DNA of 64,000 nucleotides from UBA2357 sp002344625 (GTDB lineage Bacteria; Pseudomonadota; Gammaproteobacteria; Burkholderiales; Rhodocyclaceae). Position numbers and translations under genes: made by a program. The notes beneath the pieces were generated by a model. The model was not told the DNA's origin. It saw only the letters and a program-made list of their open reading frames with translations, and did no database searches. Position 1 is the first letter of the stretch, and the number at the start of each line of letters is the position of its first letter. The stretch is from NCBI GenBank assembly GCA_937995335.1, contig CALKIH010000015.1, forward strand, positions 1 through 64,000, in the 5' to 3' direction. Positions 15,776 to 24,194 of the stretch are shown here, piece after piece.

Positions 15776-17966
15776 GGCGCGCTTCCGGCACATCGACGGC
15801 AAACAACCCTCCGCCATAGTGCATGTTCTTGCCGAGCAAAACAGGCCCCGGTACGGCTACCGCGAATTTCAGCGACAGCTTCCCATTCAGGGAAACCTTG
15901 GGTACGGGAAGTCCGCGCCGTTGAACTTCTCGCAACACGTCGCTTTGCAATGACTCCGCACCATTTCGCTTCGCGTGCCATGTGGCGACATAGGGCGTTC
16001 TGCCGACCCATGCCGTTGAAGCAGCGAACAAGGAATCGGAATTCCTATCCACGGTTTCCGGCGTCAACCGCAATTTTCCGCTGGGGCCCGCGCGTAAAAC
16101 CTCGAACTCCGTGAGCGCCCGCGCAAGCACATCCAGATATCGCCCCTCATCCTGCGACCGCTCCCTATGCTCGATGATATGGGGAGCGATGACCAACAAG
16201 CGTTTTCGCTCCAAGTCCGGCACGAAGGCCAGATGCGCGTGTGCGCCGCTGCGTGCCGGGGCGCCGTCGGCTTCATGGCCCGTGAAGAAAACCGGGAGCC
16301 GTTCACGTTTGCCGATTTCGTCTTGCACCCGCGCCATCACCGCGCGGCGCAAGGCGCGCGCCAGTTCGAGGCTATTGGCTTCGCCCGAAAGCCCGTCCAC
16401 GATGGAAAACGCAAACACTCCCGCCAGATTTTCGCGCACCGGTGCCATCACCCCCAGGCCCAGATAACGCCCGCTGCCCAGCACCAGCGGCCCGCCGGCT
16501 GGCTCGGAAAATTCTATCTCCACATGCCACAACTGATGCCTGGAAAAGCGTGTTCCAACTGCAAAGGTTTCGGCACACTCCCCCCTGGCATCGAAGGGTT
16601 CCCGCTGCACGTGCAGATTGGCAATGCGATGGCGCAGCCCGGCATGGCGTAATGCCTGCGCCACTTCGTGACAAGCCTGCTGCTGTTCCTTCAACCGTTC
16701 AGTGCCCATTTTCGATTGTGCGCGCTGTTTGGCAGGATCGATGCGGCGGCGTGCGGTCGGCAAAGCCAGCGGCGTGATACTGCGCCACAAGCGCCAAGAC
16801 TTGCCATCATCGATACCGTAGTTCTTCAGCATCGAATCATCATCAGCACGAACCAGTTCCACGGGAGAGGATACGATGACACCATCCTCATCAGTCTCCG
16901 GTGCCCGGATTTCCAACCCCGAAAACGCCCACGCCACATCGTCGGCGCGCAGCGAGCAATCCGGCGGCACTTCCAGCAGCACGCGGCGGATGCCGCGATC
17001 CACATGAACATGGCCGATGGACGGCAACGGAATGATGCGCAGCCGCTGCACCTTGTCGGCCTCCTTCGCATCGCGGCCGATGAACACCCGCGTGACTTCG
17101 TTCTGTTTGCCGGGCAACTTGTCTGCAAGTCGTTTCGCCGCGCCGGACTGCGGCGTGCCCTGCGCATCCGCCTGACCACGAATGATCTGAACCAGTTCGC
17201 CAGCGCGCACCAGGGGCCAGGGTGCGAAAGGAGAGCCGGATGCAGTAGTGCGCCGCAATTCGTAAAGAAAGCGATGGGCGGGGCTGTCGTAGGCCACTGA
17301 GCGAAAGCGTGGCCTGGGCGCATTGGCGAATTCAGTGCGGACAGCGCGACCGTCCTGAACACGACGAAACCGCGTCGCACCGGCCTTGTAGCGTTCGTCC
17401 AGACTGACCAGCGAACCTTCATCCGGGCAATCCAGCTTTACGCCCAGTGCACCGGATGATGGTGTGTAAATCGCGCCCGGATAGTCGCCCAAGCGCGTAT
17501 CGGCTGCGGCCTCATCCAGGATTTCTCCCGTCGCCCAGGCCATGTCCACACCGCGACCCAACTGGTAGAGCTTTTCCGCCATTGAGCAAATACGCTCGGC
17601 GTGAATTTCATCGCCAGCAAAGCGCCAGACATAGAGCAGCGGCACGGACGCATCGAACAGCCGTGGCCGGATGTGCTTGGTGGCACCGCGTATCTCGGCC
17701 ACGCGACGAATGTCGCCGCCCTTGGCATCCAGGTCGTTGTTGGGCACGAACAGGCTGACATGCTGGCCGGAATGCGCGACAGGCGCGGCGATGGTGGGGG
17801 CATCTTGTTGTTCCAGCCACACCAATGCGTCGCGGCTTTCATTATCCAGTGCCGGGCTCGCCGCCACCAGTGCCTGGAACAGACGCGCAGGCGATGGCGG
17901 CCAGTCGCCTATGCCGTGATAGCGATCGTCGTGAAAGCGGACGGAGAGGAAAAGTGCGCGGGTCAT
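15765..17966 (-). CDS. csb2: Csb2, Cas5-Cas6 fusion (GSU0054 type)
   Basis: This 733-residue protein is the Cas5/Cas6 component of type I-G systems. The N-terminus MTRALFLSVRFHDDRYHGIG followed by DWPPSPARLFQALVAAS is the characteristic Csb2 opening, and the rest is built of RAMP-type ferredoxin folds (for example IPLPSIGHVHVDRGIRRVL and, near the C-terminus, VSLNGKLSLKFAVAVPGPVLLGKNM with a glycine-rich loop). Csb2 should process the pre-crRNA at the repeat hairpin and cap the crRNA 5' handle in Cascade. Its start is 3 bp from the csb1 stop. It is therefore the protein most likely to bind the orphan repeat-like hairpins upstream of cas3 and cas4-cas1. Confidence 0.9.
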   Translation of the reverse strand: MTRALFLSVRFHDDRYHGIGDWPPSPARLFQALVAASPALDNESRDALVWLEQQDAPTIAAPVAHSGQHVSLFVPNNDLDAKGGDIRRVAEIRGATKHIRPRLFDASVPLLYVWRFAGDEIHAERICSMAEKLYQLGRGVDMAWATGEILDEAAADTRLGDYPGAIYTPSSGALGVKLDCPDEGSLVSLDERYKAGATRFRRVQDGRAVRTEFANAPRPRFRSVAYDSPAHRFLYELRRTTASGSPFAPWPLVRAGELVQIIRGQADAQGTPQSGAAKRLADKLPGKQNEVTRVFIGRDAKEADKVQRLRIIPLPSIGHVHVDRGIRRVLLEVPPDCSLRADDVAWAFSGLEIRAPETDEDGVIVSSPVELVRADDDSMLKNYGIDDGKSWRLWRSITPLALPTARRRIDPAKQRAQSKMGTERLKEQQQACHEVAQALRHAGLRHRIANLHVQREPFDARGECAETFAVGTRFSRHQLWHVEIEFSEPAGGPLVLGSGRYLGLGVMAPVRENLAGVFAFSIVDGLSGEANSLELARALRRAVMARVQDEIGKRERLPVFFTGHEADGAPARSGAHAHLAFVPDLERKRLLVIAPHIIEHRERSQDEGRYLDVLARALTEFEVLRAGPSGKLRLTPETVDRNSDSLFAASTAWVGRTPYVATWHAKRNGAESLQSDVLREVQRRGLPVPKVSLNGKLSLKFAVAVPGPVLLGKNMHYGGGLFAVDVPEARREY

Positions 17967-17969
17967 GGA

Positions 17970-19100
17970 TTATCCCTCTGCTGCCGTTCCTTCCACTGGC
18001 TCGCCCTCTGCCTTCTTCCCTTTGCCGCCTTTGCTTTTATCGCCACCTTCAGCCGCGTCTTTCTTCGCATCGTCTTTGCTGAACTGGACTGTTTTCGGTT
18101 CACCTACGCCGAATGCGGTGGCTTTGGAACTCGCATAGATTTTCGCCAATTCGTGCAATTCGCTGTTTGTCTGCTTCACTGGACCACGGCTGCCATCCCG
18201 CTTGACCAGAGACCACGAAGCAGGCGAATTCGCATCAGGAACCAGCAAGCAACCTTGCCGCAGGAAGCCATCCAGCGGCGCGGTTGCTGCCACCAAAGAA
18301 AGGCCCAGCAAGTAGCGCCGAAGCATGAGTGTTTCTTCCGGATTCCCTGCTTGCAGACGGCGCAGCGCAATGAGATTGACGGTGATGTCTTGCTCGATGC
18401 CGTTGTGGCAAATAATCCCGCCCGGAGCCGCGCCGCTGGGAACATGAACGAAGCCCCGCTTTGCAAGCGGACTCTTCGGATCACCTTCCTGCTTGGCTTT
18501 GTCCTCCTCGCTGAAGACTTCCAGTGCGCTGTAATCAATCGGCGGGTTGTATTGCGCGGAGCGTGTAAGCACATCTACGCCCCAAGCGCGAATCACGGAC
18601 TGCACCAACCTCGGTAGCTTGGCCTGTGTGTCGCGCGAATCCCAAACGCCGAAGACCAGAGAAGTCGGCGCGAGCTTGGCGATGGCCTGCGCGTTGCCGG
18701 TACTCAGCAGTGTCTTGAATGCCTGTTGCGCCTCGTTCTTGAGATTGGTGGAACGGATCAGTGCGTCGCCAAGCCTGTGTCCAACCTCGAAAATCGAGAC
18801 CTTTCCCGCCGTGTAATCAATCTCAATCTGCGGCACGAGACTGGCATAGTCCGGCAACTTGAAAATCGGCTCGATGCGGTTGGCCTGCGAACCCACGCTG
18901 TCAATCGTCGCCACCTTCGTACCATCTGACAGCGTATCGATGTTGTAGCCGATGTCGGCGTAGGTCGGCGGAAAAATCACGCCGCCTTCGCCCTCCACCG
19001 GCAGCAGTTTTTGCTTCAAGTGCAGGGCGACGGGGCCACTGGAGTCAATCCACTGGTCAATCAGTCCGGCGGTCAGGGTGATGGGTTCGTTGGTGCTCAT
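17970..19100 (-). CDS. csb1: Csb1, Cas7-family backbone subunit (GSU0053 type)
   Basis: This 376-residue protein starts at 19100 (MSTNEPITLTAGLIDQWIDS), sharing ATGA with the csb3 stop. The text matches the Csb1/GSU0053 Cas7 family: VALHLKQKLLPVEGEGGVIFPPTY near the start, an SLVFGVWDSRDTQAKLPRL motif in the middle, and PSGAAPGGIICHNGIEQD. Csb1 copies form the crRNA-coating filament of Cascade. The C-terminus is lysine-rich (GDKSKGGKGKKAEGE), unusual but plausible as a flexible tail. It is tightly coupled to csb3 and csb2. Confidence 0.93.
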   Translation of the reverse strand: MSTNEPITLTAGLIDQWIDSSGPVALHLKQKLLPVEGEGGVIFPPTYADIGYNIDTLSDGTKVATIDSVGSQANRIEPIFKLPDYASLVPQIEIDYTAGKVSIFEVGHRLGDALIRSTNLKNEAQQAFKTLLSTGNAQAIAKLAPTSLVFGVWDSRDTQAKLPRLVQSVIRAWGVDVLTRSAQYNPPIDYSALEVFSEEDKAKQEGDPKSPLAKRGFVHVPSGAAPGGIICHNGIEQDITVNLIALRRLQAGNPEETLMLRRYLLGLSLVAATAPLDGFLRQGCLLVPDANSPASWSLVKRDGSRGPVKQTNSELHELAKIYASSKATAFGVGEPKTVQFSKDDAKKDAAEGGDKSKGGKGKKAEGEPVEGTAAEG

Positions 19101-20074
19101 TGGGTTTTCTCCTGCTGGGCAAAGGTGACGATTTTGTTCTTGCCCGACAGGGCAAGCTCGAAGCGGAATTGAAGTGTGGGCAAGAATGGGATGCCGTCTT
19201 GGAATGCCACACGCGCCAAGGCAAGTGGCAGCATTCCGCCCCACACGGCATAGCGTGCTTGCCGCACTCCGAACTCGACAGGCCGGGTGTGTTCCAGTCC
19301 GCAGGCTGCAAGCAAATGCACGATTGGTGAGGCGGCAACACCATGCTTTTGCGTGTTGGGCGAATAACCGGCATCCAGCGCCGTCCAGGCGCCGCGCGGG
19401 TCGAAGTTGAAGCTGCCGCCGATGGGCGTCATAACATCGAACGGTTTGGTGATGAGTTCGTCTTTCTTTTCTTGCCAGAGTTGGGCGATGCCTTTGTATT
19501 TGAAGTCGCCGATACTCTGGCCCTTCTTCGGCTTTTCACGCACTCCCGTCAGCATCGTCCGAGCGATGCGCTCGGCAGAACGATTGCCGGAATACAGTTT
19601 GAAGGTATTCCGACCGGAGCCATCCGCCCAATGTCCCAGCTCGACAGACGGTCTGTCCGTAACCGACAAACGCACAGGCAGGGACAAGGCATCCGCAGCC
19701 TTGGCGGGGAAAGTCTCCGAACCACCCGTCAATGAGACTGATCCTGGGGCACCCGTTTCCTCGTCCGAATCCGTTTCATCTTCACCCTCATCATCTTCAT
19801 CTCCGGAATCGGCTTTTTTCTTGGGCGGCTCGACATATCCAAGCGGAACCACTCGCTCAACGCTGGCATTCACCAGATAATCGAAAACGGTCTCTACCGG
19901 CGTTTGTGCTTCAACACCGCCCGCCTTCAAGTGAAATACCGGCTGTTTCGGATTGCTCCAGTCGAACCCCGCCTCGGCATCGCCGAGCAGCACATCGGCC
20001 AGCTCCATGAAACCAAGGCAGGCGAACACCTGACCGGGATTGAACAAATCCACCGGAATCTTTGATTCGGCCAT
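19097..20074 (-). CDS. csb3: Csb3, large-subunit-like protein (Cas8u2, GSU0052 type)
   Basis: This 325-residue protein starts at 20074 (MAESKIPVDLFNPGQVFACL), overlapping the cas3 stop as TGATG. It fits the Csb3/GSU0052 family, which replaces Csx17 in the GSU-type branch of type I-G. Conserved-looking stretches include GFMELADVLLGDAEAGFDW, FKLYSGNRSAERIARTML, FNFDPRGAWTALDAGYSP and RYAVWGGMLPLALARVAF. An acidic linker (SGDEDDEGEDETDSDEE) lies around residues 115-131. It probably takes the place of Cas8 in PAM recognition and Cas3 recruitment; that role is inferred from the locus. Confidence 0.88.
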   Translation of the reverse strand: MAESKIPVDLFNPGQVFACLGFMELADVLLGDAEAGFDWSNPKQPVFHLKAGGVEAQTPVETVFDYLVNASVERVVPLGYVEPPKKKADSGDEDDEGEDETDSDEETGAPGSVSLTGGSETFPAKAADALSLPVRLSVTDRPSVELGHWADGSGRNTFKLYSGNRSAERIARTMLTGVREKPKKGQSIGDFKYKGIAQLWQEKKDELITKPFDVMTPIGGSFNFDPRGAWTALDAGYSPNTQKHGVAASPIVHLLAACGLEHTRPVEFGVRQARYAVWGGMLPLALARVAFQDGIPFLPTLQFRFELALSGKNKIVTFAQQEKTQ

Positions 20075-22854
20075 CAGCCGTTCCCCTTTTTCTTGCTGTT
20101 TGGCTTGTCGTTGTCGCGCGAAACCTGCGCATCGGCGGCGCGCAGCAGGGATTCCCACCACGCTAGGCCCCACGGCCCCCAGCGTTTCTGCAAACGGGCG
20201 AAACGCAACGCTACTTCCCTCGCCCGTTCTTCCAGCAGGGAAGGTGGGCCGTCGTCGCAGCCATCGGTGGAAATCAGCGGACGCGCCTTGCCGTGGTGTG
20301 CCGCGATCAGGTGCAGGGTAAGTTCTTGCAGCGCCTCGGGCAGTTCTTTGAACTCGGCATCGTCCTTGGCATAGGGCAGCGAACCGAATTCGTGCCGGTA
20401 GCCGTCCAGCACGGCCTGATTGATGGGGACGCGCGTTTTCGCCAGAGGTTCTTTGACGCCGAGCTTCTTCGCGTCGCGCTCGGCGCGGAAGGCACGTTGC
20501 CAACGTGCGGCCTTCTTGCCTTCGTCGTGCAGACGGGCGGCGATGCACAACATGCGGATGTATTCCTCAGGCAAGCCGAGCTGCTCGCCGATGATTTTTA
20601 TCCGCGCCTCCGTTTCCGATTGATGTTCGGCCAACGACTGTGGTCGACCTTCGGCGCGGTCGTCTTCGGTGTTGGAAGTGTCGCGCCATTTCCGGATGGA
20701 GAGCCAGCGTGTGGCTTCGCCGTCCGCGCTGCGCTCCAGGCCGAAACGCCGGCTTTCGCGCCAATCGTCGTCTTTGCTTTCATCGTCTTCACTGACACGC
20801 TCAAGAATGCGAAAGCGGATGAGGGGTTTTCCATCTATCGGCGCAAGCCATGCACTGCCGTCGGCGGTGGCGGGCGTATCGTTGGCCTCGTCTTTCAGCA
20901 GGCCGTTTTGCAAGCCGCCGAAACGCGCATCCATGACCAGCGTTGTTCCCTTGATATCGCGTTCGATGTCCTCAAGGCGTTTCTTGTCGTCCTTGTCCTG
21001 GATATTGCCGAGCAGGTCGCCCAGTTTCAATGTGCGAAGCAGGCTGCCATCCGTTTTCAGCAGCATGGCGACTACATCGCCCTTTTTCAGCCTTTCCTCG
21101 CTATCAGTGGCTTTGATGAGTTTCGCTGCGCGTTTTTTCAGCCACCCGAAAACTCGTCTGCTTTCGGTATCCAGCGTCTCGCTGACATGCAGCGGCGCGG
21201 CTTCGAAGAACTCTTCGATTTCCTTCTTAATTACCGGAGGTTTTTCGCGCACAGGAAGGAGCTTGCGCCACGCCACGGTGGTTTGCGGCTCATCATCCAC
21301 CCAGCCGCGCAACCAGGGTGCAACTTCGGGCCGCCCGGTGTGTTCGGGTAGCGAGGTCATGGCCCATGCATCCACGAGCGCGCGGTTCAGGGCAGGGCGC
21401 AAGGGCGCGGGCGTTGTGGCAGTCAGCAATGCGTCGCGCATCTCATCTTTCGCCGCGAGGATGCGCAGTGCATTGGGGCTGACATTGCGGCCATCGTCAT
21501 TGCTGCCAAGCCGCGCCATTACTTGCTTGACGGCACGATATATCGCGATGCGTCCGGTTTCGTCGGCTGTTGGTTTGTCCGCCTTCTTTGGCACGGGGTG
21601 GCCCGTGTCCACGACCACGATTTTGGCGTTGCCGTTGCCGCGCCGGTTTACGCGCCCAAAGCGCTGCACCATGCGTTCCCAGGCCACGAGGTCACAAACC
21701 ATGTGGTCGGCATCCAGATCAACGCCCACTTCGCCCGCCGAGGTTGCCATCAGAAACGCAGGTTTTTCTTGCCCCTTGCTTTCATCCGGCAGAAAACCCA
21801 ATGCCTGCAAGCGCGTTTCGGCCTCGACGCGCTCGCGCACCCGGCGTGCGCCGACGAATAGCTCGGTATTGTCAGCGGCAGCCGTTCCCTTGACCTTCTT
21901 GTCGAGGCCGGCCTTGACTTTCTCCGCTACCTCGCGCGAATTGCAATACACGATCACGCGAACCGATTTGAAACCGTCTGCACCGTTCTGCGCCAACGCC
22001 CAAGCTTGTTCCGCCAAGGCATCTTCCAGTTTCTTGTCGCCAAGCTCATGGAGCTTCAGGCGCTTCTGGGCATGGAGTCGTTGATTGGTAATGGCGTCGA
22101 TGACGGTCTTGTCGCCTGGGTCGAGAAAATCCTTTTCCTCCAGCGCAAATGGCTGTGTGGTTTGCCCGCGCCCCGTGGCTGACAGTGGCAACAGCTTGAA
22201 GGTGGGAACGAACTTGCGGTCATCCGCGCTGCGCGCCCCATAAGTGGCAGAATCGCTGGCAATGGCCGCCAGCAGTGCCTCGAATGGCGGAACCAGATGC
22301 GCCTCGTCCAGCAGCACCAATGTATCCGCGCCAAGCAGACCGGCGTGATACGGGCGCATCTTGCGGCTGACGCCATAGCCCTCGAACAGCAGACGCGAAC
22401 CGATCATGTCTACCGTGCCGACGATGATGGCGGGCTTGGCTGGGTCTTCCAGCCATTCGCGGTTATCCACGAACTGACCGCGCAGAGTGGAGATGGGCAG
22501 CTTTTCACCTACAAGTTTGAGCGCATGGGCCAAGGCACTGGCTTCGGGTTTGCCCAGGTTGTTGCGCAAGGTTTCGGCGAACTTCGTGGCCTGGTCCACC
22601 ACCGCACGCCTGTCCACGACATAAACCAAACGCCTCGGCAAAGCCGGTTTGCCGCTGTTTTTCATTTGCTCGGCCAATGAAACAAGCCAGATCGCCATGA
22701 TCGCCGTTTTTCCCAAGCCGGTCGGAACGCTCACGGCCGATGGCAAGCACTTGTCCGCGGCGAAATGCTCGTCGAACAGGCGCTGCTGCCAGCGCATGGG
22801 GGCGTGGCCAGTCAGCAGCTCGAAGGATTTGCTGAAATTTGGATTGCCGTTCAT
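20074..22854 (-). CDS. cas3: Cas3 helicase-nuclease, HD domain at the C-terminus
   Basis: This 926-residue protein starts at 22854 (MNGNPNFSKSFELLTGHAPM) with GGTGGA about 10 bases upstream; longer in-frame starts exist but lack such a site. The SF2 helicase comes first: Walker A VPTGLGKT at 43-50, DEAH at 183-186, and a C-terminal helicase motif WERMVQRFGRVNRRG. The HD nuclease follows: HD at 776-777 (ARLHDEGKKAARWQ), HLIAAHHGKARP at about 848, and an aspartate in LLRAADAQ near 908. This helicase-then-HD order is diagnostic of type I-G. Cas3 degrades the non-target strand after Cascade binding. First gene of the operon; its mRNA leader contains a CRISPR-repeat-like hairpin. Confidence 0.95.
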   Translation of the reverse strand: MNGNPNFSKSFELLTGHAPMRWQQRLFDEHFAADKCLPSAVSVPTGLGKTAIMAIWLVSLAEQMKNSGKPALPRRLVYVVDRRAVVDQATKFAETLRNNLGKPEASALAHALKLVGEKLPISTLRGQFVDNREWLEDPAKPAIIVGTVDMIGSRLLFEGYGVSRKMRPYHAGLLGADTLVLLDEAHLVPPFEALLAAIASDSATYGARSADDRKFVPTFKLLPLSATGRGQTTQPFALEEKDFLDPGDKTVIDAITNQRLHAQKRLKLHELGDKKLEDALAEQAWALAQNGADGFKSVRVIVYCNSREVAEKVKAGLDKKVKGTAAADNTELFVGARRVRERVEAETRLQALGFLPDESKGQEKPAFLMATSAGEVGVDLDADHMVCDLVAWERMVQRFGRVNRRGNGNAKIVVVDTGHPVPKKADKPTADETGRIAIYRAVKQVMARLGSNDDGRNVSPNALRILAAKDEMRDALLTATTPAPLRPALNRALVDAWAMTSLPEHTGRPEVAPWLRGWVDDEPQTTVAWRKLLPVREKPPVIKKEIEEFFEAAPLHVSETLDTESRRVFGWLKKRAAKLIKATDSEERLKKGDVVAMLLKTDGSLLRTLKLGDLLGNIQDKDDKKRLEDIERDIKGTTLVMDARFGGLQNGLLKDEANDTPATADGSAWLAPIDGKPLIRFRILERVSEDDESKDDDWRESRRFGLERSADGEATRWLSIRKWRDTSNTEDDRAEGRPQSLAEHQSETEARIKIIGEQLGLPEEYIRMLCIAARLHDEGKKAARWQRAFRAERDAKKLGVKEPLAKTRVPINQAVLDGYRHEFGSLPYAKDDAEFKELPEALQELTLHLIAAHHGKARPLISTDGCDDGPPSLLEERAREVALRFARLQKRWGPWGLAWWESLLRAADAQVSRDNDKPNSKKKGNG

Positions 22855-22967
22855 TCGTCGTCCACCGTGTGCCATGCCATGATCCGGTATCGCGTCACCA
22901 TACGTAGGTGGCCGACGGTTTTCCGGTGCAACGCCGCTGGGGCGAAGGACCATCCCCAGGCGGAGTA

Positions 22968-22998
22968 TTCAATGAGGCCGGGGCAAAAGCCCCGGATA
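22968..22998 (-). repeat. Orphan CRISPR-repeat-like hairpin upstream of cas3
   Basis: On the plus strand TTCAATGAGG (22968-22977) and GGATA (22994-22998) enclose CCGGGGC, loop AAAA, GCCCCGG. The array repeats have exactly the same outer bases and a 7-bp stem at the same place, but with CCGCAGC / GCTGCGG. Three stem bases per arm differ and every difference is matched on the other arm, so the hairpin is conserved while the sequence is not. There is no second copy beside it and no T-run after it. It has the array orientation and lies about 115 bp before the cas3 start, within the probable cas promoter or 5' leader. Confidence 0.8.
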
Positions 22999-23050
22999 GA
23001 AAATGCGTTCAACAATATGCTGGACTCCAACATGTACTCTTCAACAAATA

Positions 23051-23069
23051 CTGAACAAAAAATGTTCTG
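23051..23069. promoter_or_regulatory. Operator-like palindrome upstream of the cas operon
   Basis: CTGAACAAAAAATGTTCTG is a near-perfect inverted repeat (GAACA / TGTTC arms, A-rich centre) in an AT-rich stretch about 200 bp before cas3 and just upstream of the repeat-like hairpin. The surrounding DNA (23025-23080) is the likely cas promoter region. Which protein binds is unknown. Confidence 0.4.
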
Positions 23070-23164
23070 TACCGCAATTATCGGATGCGTAGCGACCTGC
23101 GTCAGCGGTCCATCACGCCAAATGGTCGGCTGAATTTGAAGAAAGGCAGAGGTTCGTGCCCTTG

Positions 23165-23571
23165 TTACAGCCACACCTCCACCTCCATCCTCTGCCACGG
23201 CGCTCCGCCCTCGCGCAATGCCGCGATGCGGGCGACGAGCGTTTCGCCGCGGTCGAGCATCTGGCTCACCGCCGTTTCTGCACGCGCGGCAGGTAGCCGA
23301 GCTTGTGGCCATTTCAGTCGATGCGCACCGCATCTCGATCGAAACGGTTGGCGGGTTCGCGGACCAGGGTGAGGGTTTGTTCCGGACGCAGTTGCGGCCA
23401 GACCCGCTCGCCTTCGTGGTACTGAAAGCCGGCGAGCGGGGAGCGTTGGAGCAGCGTGCTTGAGCGTGGAGCGCGCGGCGCGGCGGGTTCGGCCCTGGCA
23501 AGGGCTGCGGCGGGGGCCGCGAGCGTGGCGAGCCTGGCGAGGCAGGAGATGAAGCGGCGGCGGCTGGGCAT
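23165..23571 (-). pseudogene. HIRAN-domain protein, nonsense and frameshift mutations
   Basis: The frame starts MPSRRRFISCLARLATLAAP at 23571, a signal-peptide-like N-terminus, and continues into a HIRAN domain: SPLAGFQYHEGERVWPQLRP, REPANRFDRDAVRID. Directly after RID, near 23310, is TGA where the family has the tryptophan codon TGG (expected WNGHKLGYLPR), and the reading then continues NGHKLGYLPR. A further 1-base shift near 23280 is needed to reach the C-terminus AVSQMLDRGETLVARIAALR, ending 23165. HIRAN domains bind DNA ends; small secreted or membrane-anchored HIRAN proteins are often next to WYL regulators, as here. The gene is doubly broken. Confidence 0.7.
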
Positions 23572-23639
23572 GGCGGAGCTCTCGGTGCGGGGCGTGTGCC
23601 GCATTATTGCCGAGGCGGTGGCTCAAGGAGTGAGTCAGT

Positions 23640-23991
23640 GGCCGGCCGTTTGCCGTTGGTAGCGTGCCGCCGCCGCGCGCAGGCGTCGGGCGATCTTGTT
23701 CGGCCGAGGTGCCGCTTTGTTCGAGCAGCCTGCGGATGCGTCCGCGCAACGGGCCGATGTAGGGCGAGAGCAGGCCGGGCAGTTCGAATGCAGGTGCGTC
23801 GGGGTCGTAACGGTAGCCGTTGGCATCGCGGGCGTAGACGATGGGCGCGTTCATGAAATCGCGCATGTAGTCGAGGTCGTGTTTGATCGTGGCGCGTGAG
23901 GCACCGAGTTCTTCTATCACCGGGCCAGTGAAGGCGGTTGCCTGGCCTGGAGCAGACGGTGCAGGCGGAAGATGCGTTCGGCACGGTTCAT
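23640..23991 (-). pseudogene. WYL-type transcriptional regulator, frameshifted and lacking the WYL domain
   Basis: The ATG at 23991 begins MNRAERIFRLHRLLQARQPP, the winged-helix start of a WYL-domain regulator. The frame breaks at a TGA after SLAR; the next frame continues IEELGASRATIKHDLDYMR, then MNAPIVYARDANGYRYDP. It then jumps from FELPGL straight to LLSPYIGPLRGRIRRLLEQ. In intact relatives, as I know the family, about 30 residues lie between two PGL motifs, so this looks like a deletion between them. The WYL ligand-binding domain is absent. Regulators of this family often control neighbouring CRISPR or phage-defence loci. This one is upstream of cas3 and cannot be functional. Confidence 0.7.
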
Positions 23992-24194
23992 AGGGGGGCG
24001 ACTGCAATCCTCGATGGATAAGGGGCCGATCCTGACCGAGGTGAGCGTCCGATGACAAGCATTGCATGAACCACGGACGTCCGGTGGTTGCACTACCGTG
24101 TGCGCGGATGGCCCTGTATGCAATGGCGCGCCCAGTCATTCGTACTTGGCACATCGTCTGGAGTGGCGGCTGAAGGCGGGATGGGCCGGCAAGT

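Noticed and set aside
12415..17300. Several long plus-strand open frames opposite cas4-cas1, the AlbA_2 gene and csb2
   Set aside because: They are antisense shadows of high-GC genes: no ribosome sites, unnatural composition, and well-supported family members on the other strand.
22968..22998. The GC-rich hairpin upstream of cas3 as an intrinsic terminator
   Set aside because: There is no T-run on either strand after the stem, and the outer bases match the CRISPR repeat exactly.
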